A stretch of DNA of 6,570 nucleotides, from positions 1 through 6,570 of the forward strand of contig DAHVOF010000233.1 of NCBI GenBank assembly GCA_027318945.1. Direction: 5' to 3'. This DNA is from Actinomycetota bacterium. Its GTDB lineage: Bacteria; Actinomycetota; Acidimicrobiia; Acidimicrobiales; Acidimicrobiaceae. A model generated the notes under the pieces. The model was not told the origin of the DNA and did not search any database. It worked only from the letters and a program-made list of their open reading frames with translations. Positions 1 through 6,202 of the stretch are shown here, one piece after another; positions within the stretch are counted from its first letter, which is position 1, and the number at the start of each line of letters is the position of its first letter. The position numbers and the translations under genes were made by a program.

Positions 1-774
1 TTCCACAACTACCCTGACGCCTGGATGGCGGAATCGTGTGAAAAGCTCACCAACTACGTGGCTGCGGCTCGAAATCTTGCCGTAAGTGCAGCTCTCGCCG
101 AAACAGTCAACGGCTCGTTCCCCGGAGCTGGCACCCGAGTGTTATACCCTTTTGTCGACCCAGATATTATCGGTTCCTGCGACATTGCCCGATTCCGTAA
201 AAGTGCGTCCAGCTCCCAAAAGCTTCGGATTCTGTTTCCCAATAGAACGATGGAAAAGAAAGGGCTTCGCTGGCTAATCAGCGCTATCGATCAGCATCTA
301 GCGGACAAAGTCTCCCTTACAGTGATTCGAAACATTTCTCCTTGGGCAGACGAGACGGAAGAACACCGCGGCCTTCTGAATCTGGCGAGAATGCGTTCAT
401 ATGCATCAATTCAAGAAAAGATATTGAACCCATCTGATCTTGTTGAGCTGTATCAGGCGCACGATGTGGTCGTCGCTCCGTCAATTCAGCCAGAGGGCTT
501 GGGCCTGATACCTCTTGAAGCTCAAGCTGCAGGTATCCCGGTAGTTGCTTCCGATCTAGGAGGATTAAAAGAGTCCGTATTCCCCCCAAACATTACGGTG
601 CAAACAGGATCGGACGATCAACTGGCGCACGCACTGGTGGCGGCAAGCCGCATCTCTCCTACGGACCGGGAGCGCGTCGCAAAGATGGTGAGACGTAAAT
701 TCTCGCAAAGCGAATCGGCTAACCTGCTCGAAGCGGAGCTAGCAAACCTACTCGACAGTCACCGTCTTCGCTAG
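1..774 (+). CDS. GT4-family glycosyltransferase, C-terminal part (5' end outside window)
   Basis: The reading frame is open from base 1 to a TAG at 772-774, giving 257 visible residues. An ATG at 25 is probably internal, because codons before it (FHNYPDAW) read naturally into the protein and a GT4 enzyme needs a further N-terminal Rossmann domain of about 150 residues or more. The visible part runs from the end of that domain (NLAVSAALAE, nt 73-102) into the C-terminal nucleotide-sugar-binding domain. That domain starts at LRILFPNRTMEKKG (nt about 223-264), the usual donor-phosphate-binding loop with Arg and Lys. The EX7E signature is clear: EGLGLIPLE (nt 493-519), followed by AQAAGIPVVASDLGGLKE. 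Such enzymes transfer a sugar from a nucleotide-sugar donor, usually to a glycan, lipid or small molecule at the cytoplasmic membrane. The acceptor cannot be told from this fragment. The gene converges on glmS and overlaps its 3' end by 27 bases. Confidence 0.88.
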   Translation, partial: FHNYPDAWMAESCEKLTNYVAAARNLAVSAALAETVNGSFPGAGTRVLYPFVDPDIIGSCDIARFRKSASSSQKLRILFPNRTMEKKGLRWLISAIDQHLADKVSLTVIRNISPWADETEEHRGLLNLARMRSYASIQEKILNPSDLVELYQAHDVVVAPSIQPEGLGLIPLEAQAAGIPVVASDLGGLKESVFPPNITVQTGSDDQLAHALVAASRISPTDRERVAKMVRRKFSQSESANLLEAELANLLDSHRLR

Positions 775-2592
775 ATTCCTTGGCCGATCCACGTCATTGC
801 CAAGTGCCACCGCCAAGTGGTAAGCGAATAGCTGCAGTGGGATCACGTCGAGCACAGGAGCCAGCAAAGCATGGGTCTTTGGAACCTCGAATGCCGCGTC
901 ACCGAGACCAACTGACTGCGTATCCCCCTCGTTTGCGACGACAACGATCCTTGCACCCCTGACCCTGACCTCTTCGAGATTGGATGTCATCTTTTCCCAA
1001 AGTCTCGTGCGGGTAGTTACACCAAACACAACGGCGTCGGAATCGATCATTGCAATCGGACCGTGCTTTAGCTCACCGGCCGGATAGCCCTCGGCCGGAA
1101 GATAGCTTATCTCCTTGAGCTTCAGAGCTCCTTCGAGCGCCACAGGATAACCGACGTGACGTCCTATGAAGTAAAACCTTTTTACCGCAGCCATCGACTG
1201 CGCAACCTCTTGCACAGCCGCATCAGTTGCAAGCACTTGCTCGATCTTCTCCGGAAGCGTGATCATCTCTTCGTAAATTTCTCTAATCTCGGATGGATAG
1301 AGACAGTGCCTAACTTGAGCCAGATACAGTGCCAAGAGAAGCAGCGCCGAGATCTGGGCGGTATGTGTTTTGGTAGCGGCAACACCAATCTCTGGCCCAG
1401 CCCTCGTGTACAGCACCGCATCAGCCGTCCGAGCCATCGAGGACCCCATGACATTCGAAACCACAAGAGTCTTGGCCCCTAGCAAAGACGCTTCGTTCAT
1501 CGCGGCAAGGGTATCCAACGTCTCCCCCGACTGGCTCACGCCTATCACAAGGGTTTCCTGATCCAGAACGGGATCCCGATAGCGGAATTCCGAAGATATG
1601 TCAAGCTCCACCGGAATTCTCGTCCAGTGCTCAATGGCATATTTCGCAACCATGCCCGCGTGATACGAGGTACCGCATCCCACAATGAAGATCTTGTTGA
1701 TCCTCCTGAGCTCCTCCGGATCAAGTCTCATCTCATCGAGAACAATTTCCCCTGGGGCGTTCAGGCGCCCCAATAACGTATCTCTAACAGCAGCTGGCTG
1801 CTCGAAAATCTCTTTGGACATAAAATCGCTAAACCCGCCGCGCTCGGCGGCAGCGAGATCCCAATCCACAGAGATCTCCACGAGCTGGACGCTAGTGCCA
1901 GTCAGGTCGAAAAGCTCGATCCCCTGTGGCGACACCACGACCACCTGATTGTCGCCGACCTGATAGAAGCTGTCTGCCTTTCCGAGAATTGCGGGTATAT
2001 CTGACGCTACGAAGTTCGCTCCTCTGCCCTTGCCCACGATGAGAGGAGCCATCCGTTTCGTGCCAACCATGACTCCCGGATCCTTTGAGTCGATAGCCAC
2101 AAACGACATGGCGCCGCGAAGTCTCGACATCGACTGCATTACAGCTTCCCGGAGGGACAGCCCCTGTTTTAGAAAACTTTCAAGGAGATGCGCTATAACC
2201 TCAGTATCTGTCTGAGAATCGAAATGATGTTCTTCCGACTCAAGCTCAGCCTTTAGCTCTCTGAAGTTCTCGACTATACCGTTATGAACAACCCCGATCC
2301 CTCCGGAACAATCCATGTGAGGATGGGCATTTTCCGTAGTCACCCTTCCATGCGTGGCCCACCGCGTATGCCCGAGCCCGGCGATGTAGCCCTCCGATCT
2401 CTCACTGGCGAGATCGGCCAGCAACTTAAGCGAGGTTGTACCATCAACAGCTCGAATCCTGTCAAGGGTTCCATCGGCTCTAGCGACTGCCACGCCGGCC
2501 GAATCGTACCCACGATACTCCAACCTGGCCAAACCTTCCACGAGGTCATTTAGTGTTGCCGCATCGCCAGTGGAGCCTATAATTCCGCACAT
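748..2592 (-). CDS. glmS: Glutamine--fructose-6-phosphate aminotransferase (isomerizing)
   Basis: Converts fructose-6-phosphate and glutamine to glucosamine-6-phosphate and glutamate, the committed cytoplasmic step to UDP-GlcNAc. The product is 614 residues, full length for the family (E. coli about 609). The start is fixed by chemistry: MCGIIG exposes Cys2, the glutaminase nucleophile, after Met removal. The N-terminal class-II amidotransferase domain (about 1-230) shows HTRWATHG (75-82), NG (104-105) and TDTE (128-131). Two SIS isomerase domains follow, with GCGTS (305-309) and SQSGET (353-358). The catalytic region reads LKEIS with Glu494, then GELKHGP (506-512), and the C-tail ends PRNLAKTVTVE with Lys609, the expected Schiff-base lysine. 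No key residue is missing. It is the last minus-strand gene here, 84 bases after glmM. No good Shine-Dalgarno sequence lies at the normal distance (GGGGTGA is 14 bases away), which fits translation by coupling to the mini-ORF just upstream. Confidence 0.98.
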   Translation of the reverse strand: MCGIIGSTGDAATLNDLVEGLARLEYRGYDSAGVAVARADGTLDRIRAVDGTTSLKLLADLASERSEGYIAGLGHTRWATHGRVTTENAHPHMDCSGGIGVVHNGIVENFRELKAELESEEHHFDSQTDTEVIAHLLESFLKQGLSLREAVMQSMSRLRGAMSFVAIDSKDPGVMVGTKRMAPLIVGKGRGANFVASDIPAILGKADSFYQVGDNQVVVVSPQGIELFDLTGTSVQLVEISVDWDLAAAERGGFSDFMSKEIFEQPAAVRDTLLGRLNAPGEIVLDEMRLDPEELRRINKIFIVGCGTSYHAGMVAKYAIEHWTRIPVELDISSEFRYRDPVLDQETLVIGVSQSGETLDTLAAMNEASLLGAKTLVVSNVMGSSMARTADAVLYTRAGPEIGVAATKTHTAQISALLLLALYLAQVRHCLYPSEIREIYEEMITLPEKIEQVLATDAAVQEVAQSMAAVKRFYFIGRHVGYPVALEGALKLKEISYLPAEGYPAGELKHGPIAMIDSDAVVFGVTTRTRLWEKMTSNLEEVRVRGARIVVVANEGDTQSVGLGDAAFEVPKTHALLAPVLDVIPLQLFAYHLAVALGNDVDRPRNLAKTVTVE

Positions 2593-2596
2593 GGGT

Positions 2597-2617
2597 TCAT
2601 TCTAAATCACCCCGCAT
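2597..2617 (-). CDS. Candidate six-codon leader ORF (MRGDLE) before glmS
   Basis: On the minus strand, AAGGAGG (2626-2632), a near-perfect Shine-Dalgarno sequence, lies 8 bases before an ATG (2615-2617) that opens a six-codon frame, MRGDLE, closed by TGA at 2597-2599. Only four bases separate that stop from the glmS ATG, and the frame differs from that of glmS. A CCTC at 2635-2638 could pair with GAGG inside the Shine-Dalgarno sequence and mask it, though that stem is only 4 bp. The layout suggests that ribosomes load here, terminate, and restart on glmS, which lacks a well-placed Shine-Dalgarno sequence of its own. This is read directly from the sequence; translation of the peptide and any regulatory role are inference. 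The alternative is a chance ATG, with the strong Shine-Dalgarno sequence acting on glmS from 33 bases away, which is far from optimal. Confidence 0.4.
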   Translation of the reverse strand: MRGDLE

Positions 2618-2676
2618 AACCGACGCCTCCTTGAGAGGTTCGGAGAAACGGACTGTGCAGACACGAAAAGTTCAAA

Positions 2677-3993
2677 TCAACGATACTTCTCCAGATAGCT
2701 GCATATTTGACCCACCACGTAGTCGGCCATTTCTTTTGTTGCAGCTTCAGCCATAACCCTAACCTTTGGCTCGGTGCCACTCGGACGAACCAGAATCCTT
2801 CCCGAATCCGCAAGCGAGCGCTCCAACTCGATCACCAATTCGCTAAGACCTGGAACCTCGCTGACCCTTTTAGGATCGTCGAACGCCACAGACACCATCG
2901 ATTGCGGCAGCTTCACCATCGCACGCCTTGCCAACTCGCCAAGCGGCTCAACTCGCCGGCTCAAAAGTTCTACAAGCTTAATCGCACTCAGCAAACCGTC
3001 TCCGGTCGTCGCCACGTCTCGAAATATGATGTGTCCCGATTGCTCTCCGCCGAGTACCAAGCCCAACTGCTCGAGCATCTGCAGAACGTACCTGTCGCCA
3101 ACCTTGGTCTCAATCACGCCGATACCGTTCTGCTCCATGGCTAACCGGAACCCCAGGTTAGTCATGACTGTCACTACCACCGATTCGCCGACGAGCTGTG
3201 ATCTCTCTTTCATGTCGAGAGCAAAAATTGCCATAAGCTGGTCGCCATCGATCAGATTTCCATCCCCGTCGACGGCAACCATTCTGTCGGCATCTCCATC
3301 GAGTGCTATACCAAAATCGGCTTTGCCCTCAATAACTGTTTGAATCAATTTCTCAGGATGCACTGAGCCACAATCCTGGTTGATATTTTTGCCGTCAGGA
3401 GTCACCCCTAAAAACTTGACGTCAAGATTTAGCGAAGAAAAAAGTCCTGGAGCGACCGCGACGGCCGCCCCGTTCGAGCAATCAACAACCACTCTCTGCC
3501 TGCGCGCACCTGAAATGTCGCACCGAGAAAGCAGGTGTGACGTGTACTCGTCCCTGGCGGTGTAGTCATAGCTGATCTCGCCGACATCCGCTTTCACAAC
3601 ATCAAAATTGCCCGAAAGTATCAGCGAATGGATCTGCATTTCCAGCTCATCCTCGAGTTTTAATCCTCCAGGGGCGAAAACCTTGATTCCATTGTCCTCG
3701 AATGGATTGTGGGAGGCAGAGATCACCACACCGACGACGCCGCGTATTGCTGAAATGTACGCGACACCAGGCGTTGGGATTACCCCCAAATCAACGACAG
3801 AAACCCCTGACGAACTGAGTCCGCTTGCCACGGCATTTGAGAGCATGGGGCCGGATACCCGGGTGTCGCGTCCCAACACCACCGTTTCCGGTCGGAACAC
3901 TCCGGCAAGAGCACGGCCAAAAGAAAGGGCGAACTCTGGAGTCAACTCCAGGTTCGCCCTCCCTCTAACACCGTCGGTCCCGAATTCGAGCAT
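2677..3993 (-). CDS. glmM: Phosphoglucosamine mutase
   Basis: Interconverts glucosamine-6-phosphate and glucosamine-1-phosphate, the step after GlmS on the way to UDP-GlcNAc and peptidoglycan. The 438-residue protein is close to the family norm (about 445) and carries every hallmark of the alpha-D-phosphohexomutase superfamily. These are FGTDGVRG at the N-terminus (4-11), ISASHNPFEDNG with the phosphorylated serine at 94, the magnesium loop DGDADR (232-237) with three aspartates, the sugar-specificity loop GEQSG (316-320) and the phosphate-binding loop RPSGTEP (403-409). The serine loop and GEQSG match GlmM rather than phosphomannomutase or phosphoglucomutase. The ATG lies 7 bases after the rpsI stop and has only a weak purine-rich sequence overlapping the end of rpsI, so translation is probably coupled to S9. 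It stands between ribosomal protein genes and glmS, giving two successive steps of one pathway in tandem. Confidence 0.98.
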   Translation of the reverse strand: MLEFGTDGVRGRANLELTPEFALSFGRALAGVFRPETVVLGRDTRVSGPMLSNAVASGLSSSGVSVVDLGVIPTPGVAYISAIRGVVGVVISASHNPFEDNGIKVFAPGGLKLEDELEMQIHSLILSGNFDVVKADVGEISYDYTARDEYTSHLLSRCDISGARRQRVVVDCSNGAAVAVAPGLFSSLNLDVKFLGVTPDGKNINQDCGSVHPEKLIQTVIEGKADFGIALDGDADRMVAVDGDGNLIDGDQLMAIFALDMKERSQLVGESVVVTVMTNLGFRLAMEQNGIGVIETKVGDRYVLQMLEQLGLVLGGEQSGHIIFRDVATTGDGLLSAIKLVELLSRRVEPLGELARRAMVKLPQSMVSVAFDDPKRVSEVPGLSELVIELERSLADSGRILVRPSGTEPKVRVMAEAATKEMADYVVGQICSYLEKYR

Positions 3994-4000
3994 CGTCCAA

Positions 4001-4393
4001 TTATCTCTTGGAGTACTGCGGGGCCTTCCTTGCCTTCTTCAGGCCGTACTTTTTCGACTCCTTCTCCCGAGCATCTCTCGTCAAGAATCCAGCCCGCTTG
4101 AGAGTGACTCGAAGTTCCGGAGAAACCTCGATTATGCCTCGAGCAATCCCAAGCCGGAGCGCTCCAGCCTGACCCGAAAGCCCCCCGCCATCGATTGTCG
4201 CGTCGACATCGTAATTGCCGGCTACATTAGCGACTCTTAATGGCTCAGTCGCCAAATTCCGCTGCGCGAGAGATGTGAAGTAATCTTCGATCGGCCTCTT
4301 ATTTATTGTTACGACACCGGTCCCGGGACGAAGGCGCACTCGAGCGACCGCTTCTTTTCGCCGTCCTGTTGACTGTGACAGTGGAGTAGGCAT
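4001..4393 (-). CDS. rpsI: 30S ribosomal protein S9
   Basis: Component of the small ribosomal subunit head. The basic C-terminal tail reaches the P site and contacts tRNA. The 130-residue product matches the family length and has the typical N-terminal GRRKEAVARVRL (about 10-21), the central signature GGGLSGQAGALRLGIARG (about 69-86) and the conserved end KKARKAPQYSKR, where the final SKR is the tRNA-contacting tail. The ATG is preceded by AGAAGG with a 5-base spacer, and the gap to the rplM stop is 15 bases. This is the usual rplM-rpsI pair, probably transcribed from ahead of rplM, with glmM following 7 bases downstream. Nothing is missing or altered that I can see. Confidence 0.98.
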   Translation of the reverse strand: MPTPLSQSTGRRKEAVARVRLRPGTGVVTINKRPIEDYFTSLAQRNLATEPLRVANVAGNYDVDATIDGGGLSGQAGALRLGIARGIIEVSPELRVTLKRAGFLTRDAREKESKKYGLKKARKAPQYSKR

Positions 4394-4408
4394 TTGAACC
4401 TTCTATCC

Positions 4409-4858
4409 TTAGGAAACTCTACGGGTGTTTTCGATTACAAACGGTGCCGGATTCTGTGCGGCGTGCGGATGCTCAGGCCCAGCGTACACCTTGAGCTTCC
4501 TAGCCATTGATCGGCCAAGACGATTGTGAGGAAGCATACCCTTAATTGACTTCTCGACCACAAACTCAGGCTTAGTCGCCAATAGATCCGCATAGCTGGT
4601 GATAGTGAGAGCGCCAGGGTACCCGGAATGCCGGTAATCAAACTTCCGCTCGGCCTTGTTTGAACTCATCGCTATCTTCGCTGCATTGACGACGATGACG
4701 TAATCGCCGGTGTCTAGATGCGGCGCATATATGGCCTTGTGCTTGCCGCGTAGCAGGCTAGCAGCAACGGTGCTCAAACGCCCCAAAACCATGTCCTCGG
4801 CATCAATAACGTGCCACGCACGCTTTACATCTGTTGGCTTCGTCGAGTAGGTACGCAT
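4409..4858 (-). CDS. rplM: 50S ribosomal protein L13
   Basis: Early-assembling protein of the large ribosomal subunit that binds 23S rRNA. The 149-residue product shows the L13 pattern in order: KRAWHVIDAEDMVLGRL (about 13-29), LLRGKHKAIYAPHLDTGDYV, the SGYPG segment (about 78-82), KGMLPHNRLGR, and RKLKVYAGPEHPHAAQNP near the C-terminus. The ATG is supported by GAGGA about 5 bases upstream. It is the first gene of the likely rplM-rpsI-glmM transcript and sits behind a 143-base leader with strong potential RNA structure. L13 is known to repress its own operon through the mRNA leader in E. coli, and leader elements ahead of L13 genes are known in Firmicutes, so autoregulation is plausible here but not shown. 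Confidence 0.98.
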   Translation of the reverse strand: MRTYSTKPTDVKRAWHVIDAEDMVLGRLSTVAASLLRGKHKAIYAPHLDTGDYVIVVNAAKIAMSSNKAERKFDYRHSGYPGALTITSYADLLATKPEFVVEKSIKGMLPHNRLGRSMARKLKVYAGPEHPHAAQNPAPFVIENTRRVS

Positions 4859-4888
4859 TCATTCCTCGCATGAAAACTGAAATCCGGA

Positions 4889-4939
4889 TCGAAAGGGAGA
4901 ACCCTACTCTGCTGCCGGAACGGCACAGCAGAATTTCGA
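4889..4939 (-). ncRNA. Potential three-way-junction RNA in the rplM leader
   Basis: Read on the minus strand, TCGAAA (4934-4939) can pair with TTTCGA (4889-4894), plus a possible G-U at 4940/4888. Enclosed is a strong hairpin at 4908-4932: TCTGCTG pairs with CAGCAGA, then a TG bulge, then CCG pairs with CGG around a TTC loop (10 bp in all; the bulge can shift by two). A second, weak hairpin, GGG/CCC with a 4-base loop (4895-4904), completes a three-way junction. It ends about 30 bases before the rplM ATG. The pairings are visible in the sequence. That it folds in vivo, or binds L13 or S9, is inference. I do not recognise it as a named leader family. Confidence 0.4.
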
Positions 4940-4941
4940 CA

Positions 4942-4959
4942 CGGTATTCAATAATACCG
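4942..4959. repeat. Perfect 7-bp inverted repeat, 4-base loop
   Basis: CGGTATT and AATACCG flank a 4-base loop, about 42 bases after the truA stop on the minus strand. No T-run follows on either strand, so it is not a classic intrinsic terminator. It could be a U-less terminator for rpoA-rplQ-truA, part of the rplM leader RNA, or a protein-binding dyad. The sequence alone does not decide. Confidence 0.5.
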
Positions 4960-5001
4960 GATCAATCGCTAACTCCAGCACGATAACCGGCAGATTTGTG
5001 T

Positions 5002-5850
5002 TCAGCGCCACTCGGGGATAACACCCTCGTCGTACCCCACCTCCCAAAGTGTAAGGCCGGAAGCTGGAGCAAGAAGCGTCACGCGAGCACGATCACGCGC
5101 GCAAAGCGCATCAAGCACGCATTCCGGGCTTTTATTCTTCATGCCGACTTGATAAAGAAGCCCTGTTATGGATCGAACCATCTGGTGGCAGAAAGAATTT
5201 GCAGTAATCCATACATCCAAGCCGTCAGGGTCCTCCTCCAGCAATATGTCATCGACTCGCCGCACAAGTGATGCTCCATTGGGGTCCTTGCGACAGAAAC
5301 TCGAAAAGTCATGCTCCCCCCGAATCGCCTCAGCCGCCTCGCGCATCTTGGCCACATCGAGCCGTTTCGGAATCATCCAGCTCGTGAAGCTTTCAAATGG
5401 ATCGCGGGTTGCGCAGTACGTGAACCGGTATCTGTACTTCCGATACCGCGCGGAAAATCTGGCGTTAAAATCATCCTTGGCAAGCCACGCTCTGCGAACA
5501 GATACGCGATCATCCATGAGCGAGTTCATCGACTTCACAAAACGCCGCCAGTCGAAGTGGGCGTCGGCAGGAATTTGAAATGAGATCACCTGGGCCCTAG
5601 CGTTAACGCCGGAATCGGTGCGACCTGCAACAGTCAATTTGGGCCGGAAGCCTATGCAGATCTCCATTGCGCCAAGCAGCTCACCCGCTACTGTTCGATG
5701 GCCGACCTGATAAGCAAATCCGGAATAACCTCTGCCAATATACGAGACGACTGCTCCGATTGTTTTAGCGGCCTCCAAATGCAAAAGATCCACGTCCCGG
5801 CCAAACTGGCCAGCGACGCGGATCTCAGGAGATTGTTCTGGTTCGATCAC
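5002..5850 (-). CDS. truA: tRNA pseudouridine(38-40) synthase TruA
   Basis: Isomerises uridines 38-40 in the anticodon arm of many tRNAs. The 282-residue protein has the family's order of motifs: the catalytic Asp79 in AGRTDSGV (75-82), FNARFSARYRKYRYRF (128-143) with the conserved Tyr at about 139, HDFSSF (180-185), and FCHQMVRSITGLLYQVG (220-236), the third motif. The start is GTG. Its first bases overlap the rplQ stop as GTGA, which supports translational coupling. Another GTG at codon 20 is possible. The recognisable core begins only near residue 31, so there are roughly 20 extra N-terminal residues relative to E. coli. Odd points: the usual YDG near the N-terminus reads YIG (37-39), and the usual GVHAxGQV after the catalytic Asp reads GVNARAQV, so His is Asn and Gly is Ala. 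The main catalytic residues remain, so I expect an active enzyme. Confidence 0.95.
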   Translation of the reverse strand: MIEPEQSPEIRVAGQFGRDVDLLHLEAAKTIGAVVSYIGRGYSGFAYQVGHRTVAGELLGAMEICIGFRPKLTVAGRTDSGVNARAQVISFQIPADAHFDWRRFVKSMNSLMDDRVSVRRAWLAKDDFNARFSARYRKYRYRFTYCATRDPFESFTSWMIPKRLDVAKMREAAEAIRGEHDFSSFCRKDPNGASLVRRVDDILLEEDPDGLDVWITANSFCHQMVRSITGLLYQVGMKNKSPECVLDALCARDRARVTLLAPASGLTLWEVGYDEGVIPEWR

Positions 5851-6200
5851 ACCAGCTCTATGACGGCCATGGCGGCATTGTCCCCATTGCGGGTTCCCAG
5901 CTTGAGTACCCTTGTGTAGCCACCTGGACGACCCTCATAGCGCGGGCCGATCTCCTCGAATAGCTTGTGAGCCATGTCCTTATCCCGAAGGAAGGACATT
6001 ACAAGCCGGTGGTTGTGCAGACCGCCATTCTTCGCCTTTGTGATCAGCTTCTCTGCCACCGGGCGAAGCGCCTTCGCCTTAGCCTCTGTGGTTACTATGG
6101 ACTCTGCGGCAAAAAGCGAGGCGGCCAGGTTGGCCATTATTGCCTTTTGATGTTGCGCGTCACCACCGAAACGGCGACCCTTTTTTGGACGTCCAGGCAT
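5847..6200 (-). CDS. rplQ: 50S ribosomal protein L17
   Basis: Large-subunit ribosomal protein near the peptide exit tunnel. The 117 residues start with PGRPKKGRRFGG, an equivalent of the usual basic MxHxxxxRkLgR entry. They continue with HQKAIMANLAASLFAAESIVTTEAKAKALRP split over about 17-47 and KLITKAKNGG (51-60), and finish with RPGGYTRVLKLGTRNGDNAAMAVIELV in the last third. All are standard L17 features. It lacks the C-terminal extension seen in many actinobacterial L17 proteins. The ATG lies 2 bases after the rpoA stop, with AAGGA inside the end of rpoA as its Shine-Dalgarno sequence. Its own TGA overlaps the truA start. The tight rpoA-rplQ-truA packing indicates one transcript. Confidence 0.97.
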   Translation of the reverse strand: MPGRPKKGRRFGGDAQHQKAIMANLAASLFAAESIVTTEAKAKALRPVAEKLITKAKNGGLHNHRLVMSFLRDKDMAHKLFEEIGPRYEGRPGGYTRVLKLGTRNGDNAAMAVIELV

Positions 6201-6202
6201 CT

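Larger units (their letters stand above)
4859..5001 (-). promoter_or_regulatory. rplM leader region, 143 bases between truA and rplM
   Basis: This is the longest gap in the window and probably holds the start signals of the rplM-rpsI-glmM(-glmS) transcript. In transcript order it contains a perfect inverted repeat (4942-4959), then a possible three-way junction (4889-4939), then an unstructured AU-rich stretch and the rplM Shine-Dalgarno sequence GAGGA (about 4864-4868). The heptamer CCGGATC (plus strand) occurs twice, at 4884-4890 and 4957-4963. A TATTAT that resembles a -10 box lies inside the inverted repeat but has no recognisable -35 at 16-18 bases, so I do not assign a promoter. The region codes for no protein that I can support. 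Confidence 0.6.

Noticed and set aside
25..27. ATG at 25 as the true start of the glycosyltransferase
   Set aside because: The frame is open through base 1 and a complete GT4 enzyme needs an N-terminal domain, so the gene almost certainly begins outside the window.
700..850. Bidirectional terminator between the glycosyltransferase gene and glmS
   Set aside because: I looked for a GC-rich hairpin followed by T-runs on either strand and found none.
2593..2676. glmS ribozyme or riboswitch upstream of glmS
   Set aside because: The gap is only 84 bases, too short for the roughly 150-base ribozyme core, and I see no matching double-pseudoknot pattern.
2641..2676. Promoter for glmS starting from TTGAAC just after glmM
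   Set aside because: TTGAAC resembles a -35, but nothing like TAnnnT lies 16-18 bases downstream.
2774..3343. Plus-strand open frame (189 codons) antisense to glmM
   Set aside because: Low-complexity Ser/Pro-rich translation lying wholly within glmM, with no Shine-Dalgarno sequence or domain that I can see; another antisense shadow.
3608..4240. Long plus-strand open frame (210 codons) antisense to glmM and rpsI
   Set aside because: It spans the glmM-rpsI boundary, its translation is Ser/Pro/Thr-rich with no recognisable motif, and the opposite strand encodes two complete conserved proteins. It is a shadow of their codon usage.
5168..5578. Plus-strand open frame (136 codons) antisense to truA
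   Set aside because: Ser/Arg-rich translation without known motifs, entirely inside truA, whose conserved motifs explain the sequence.
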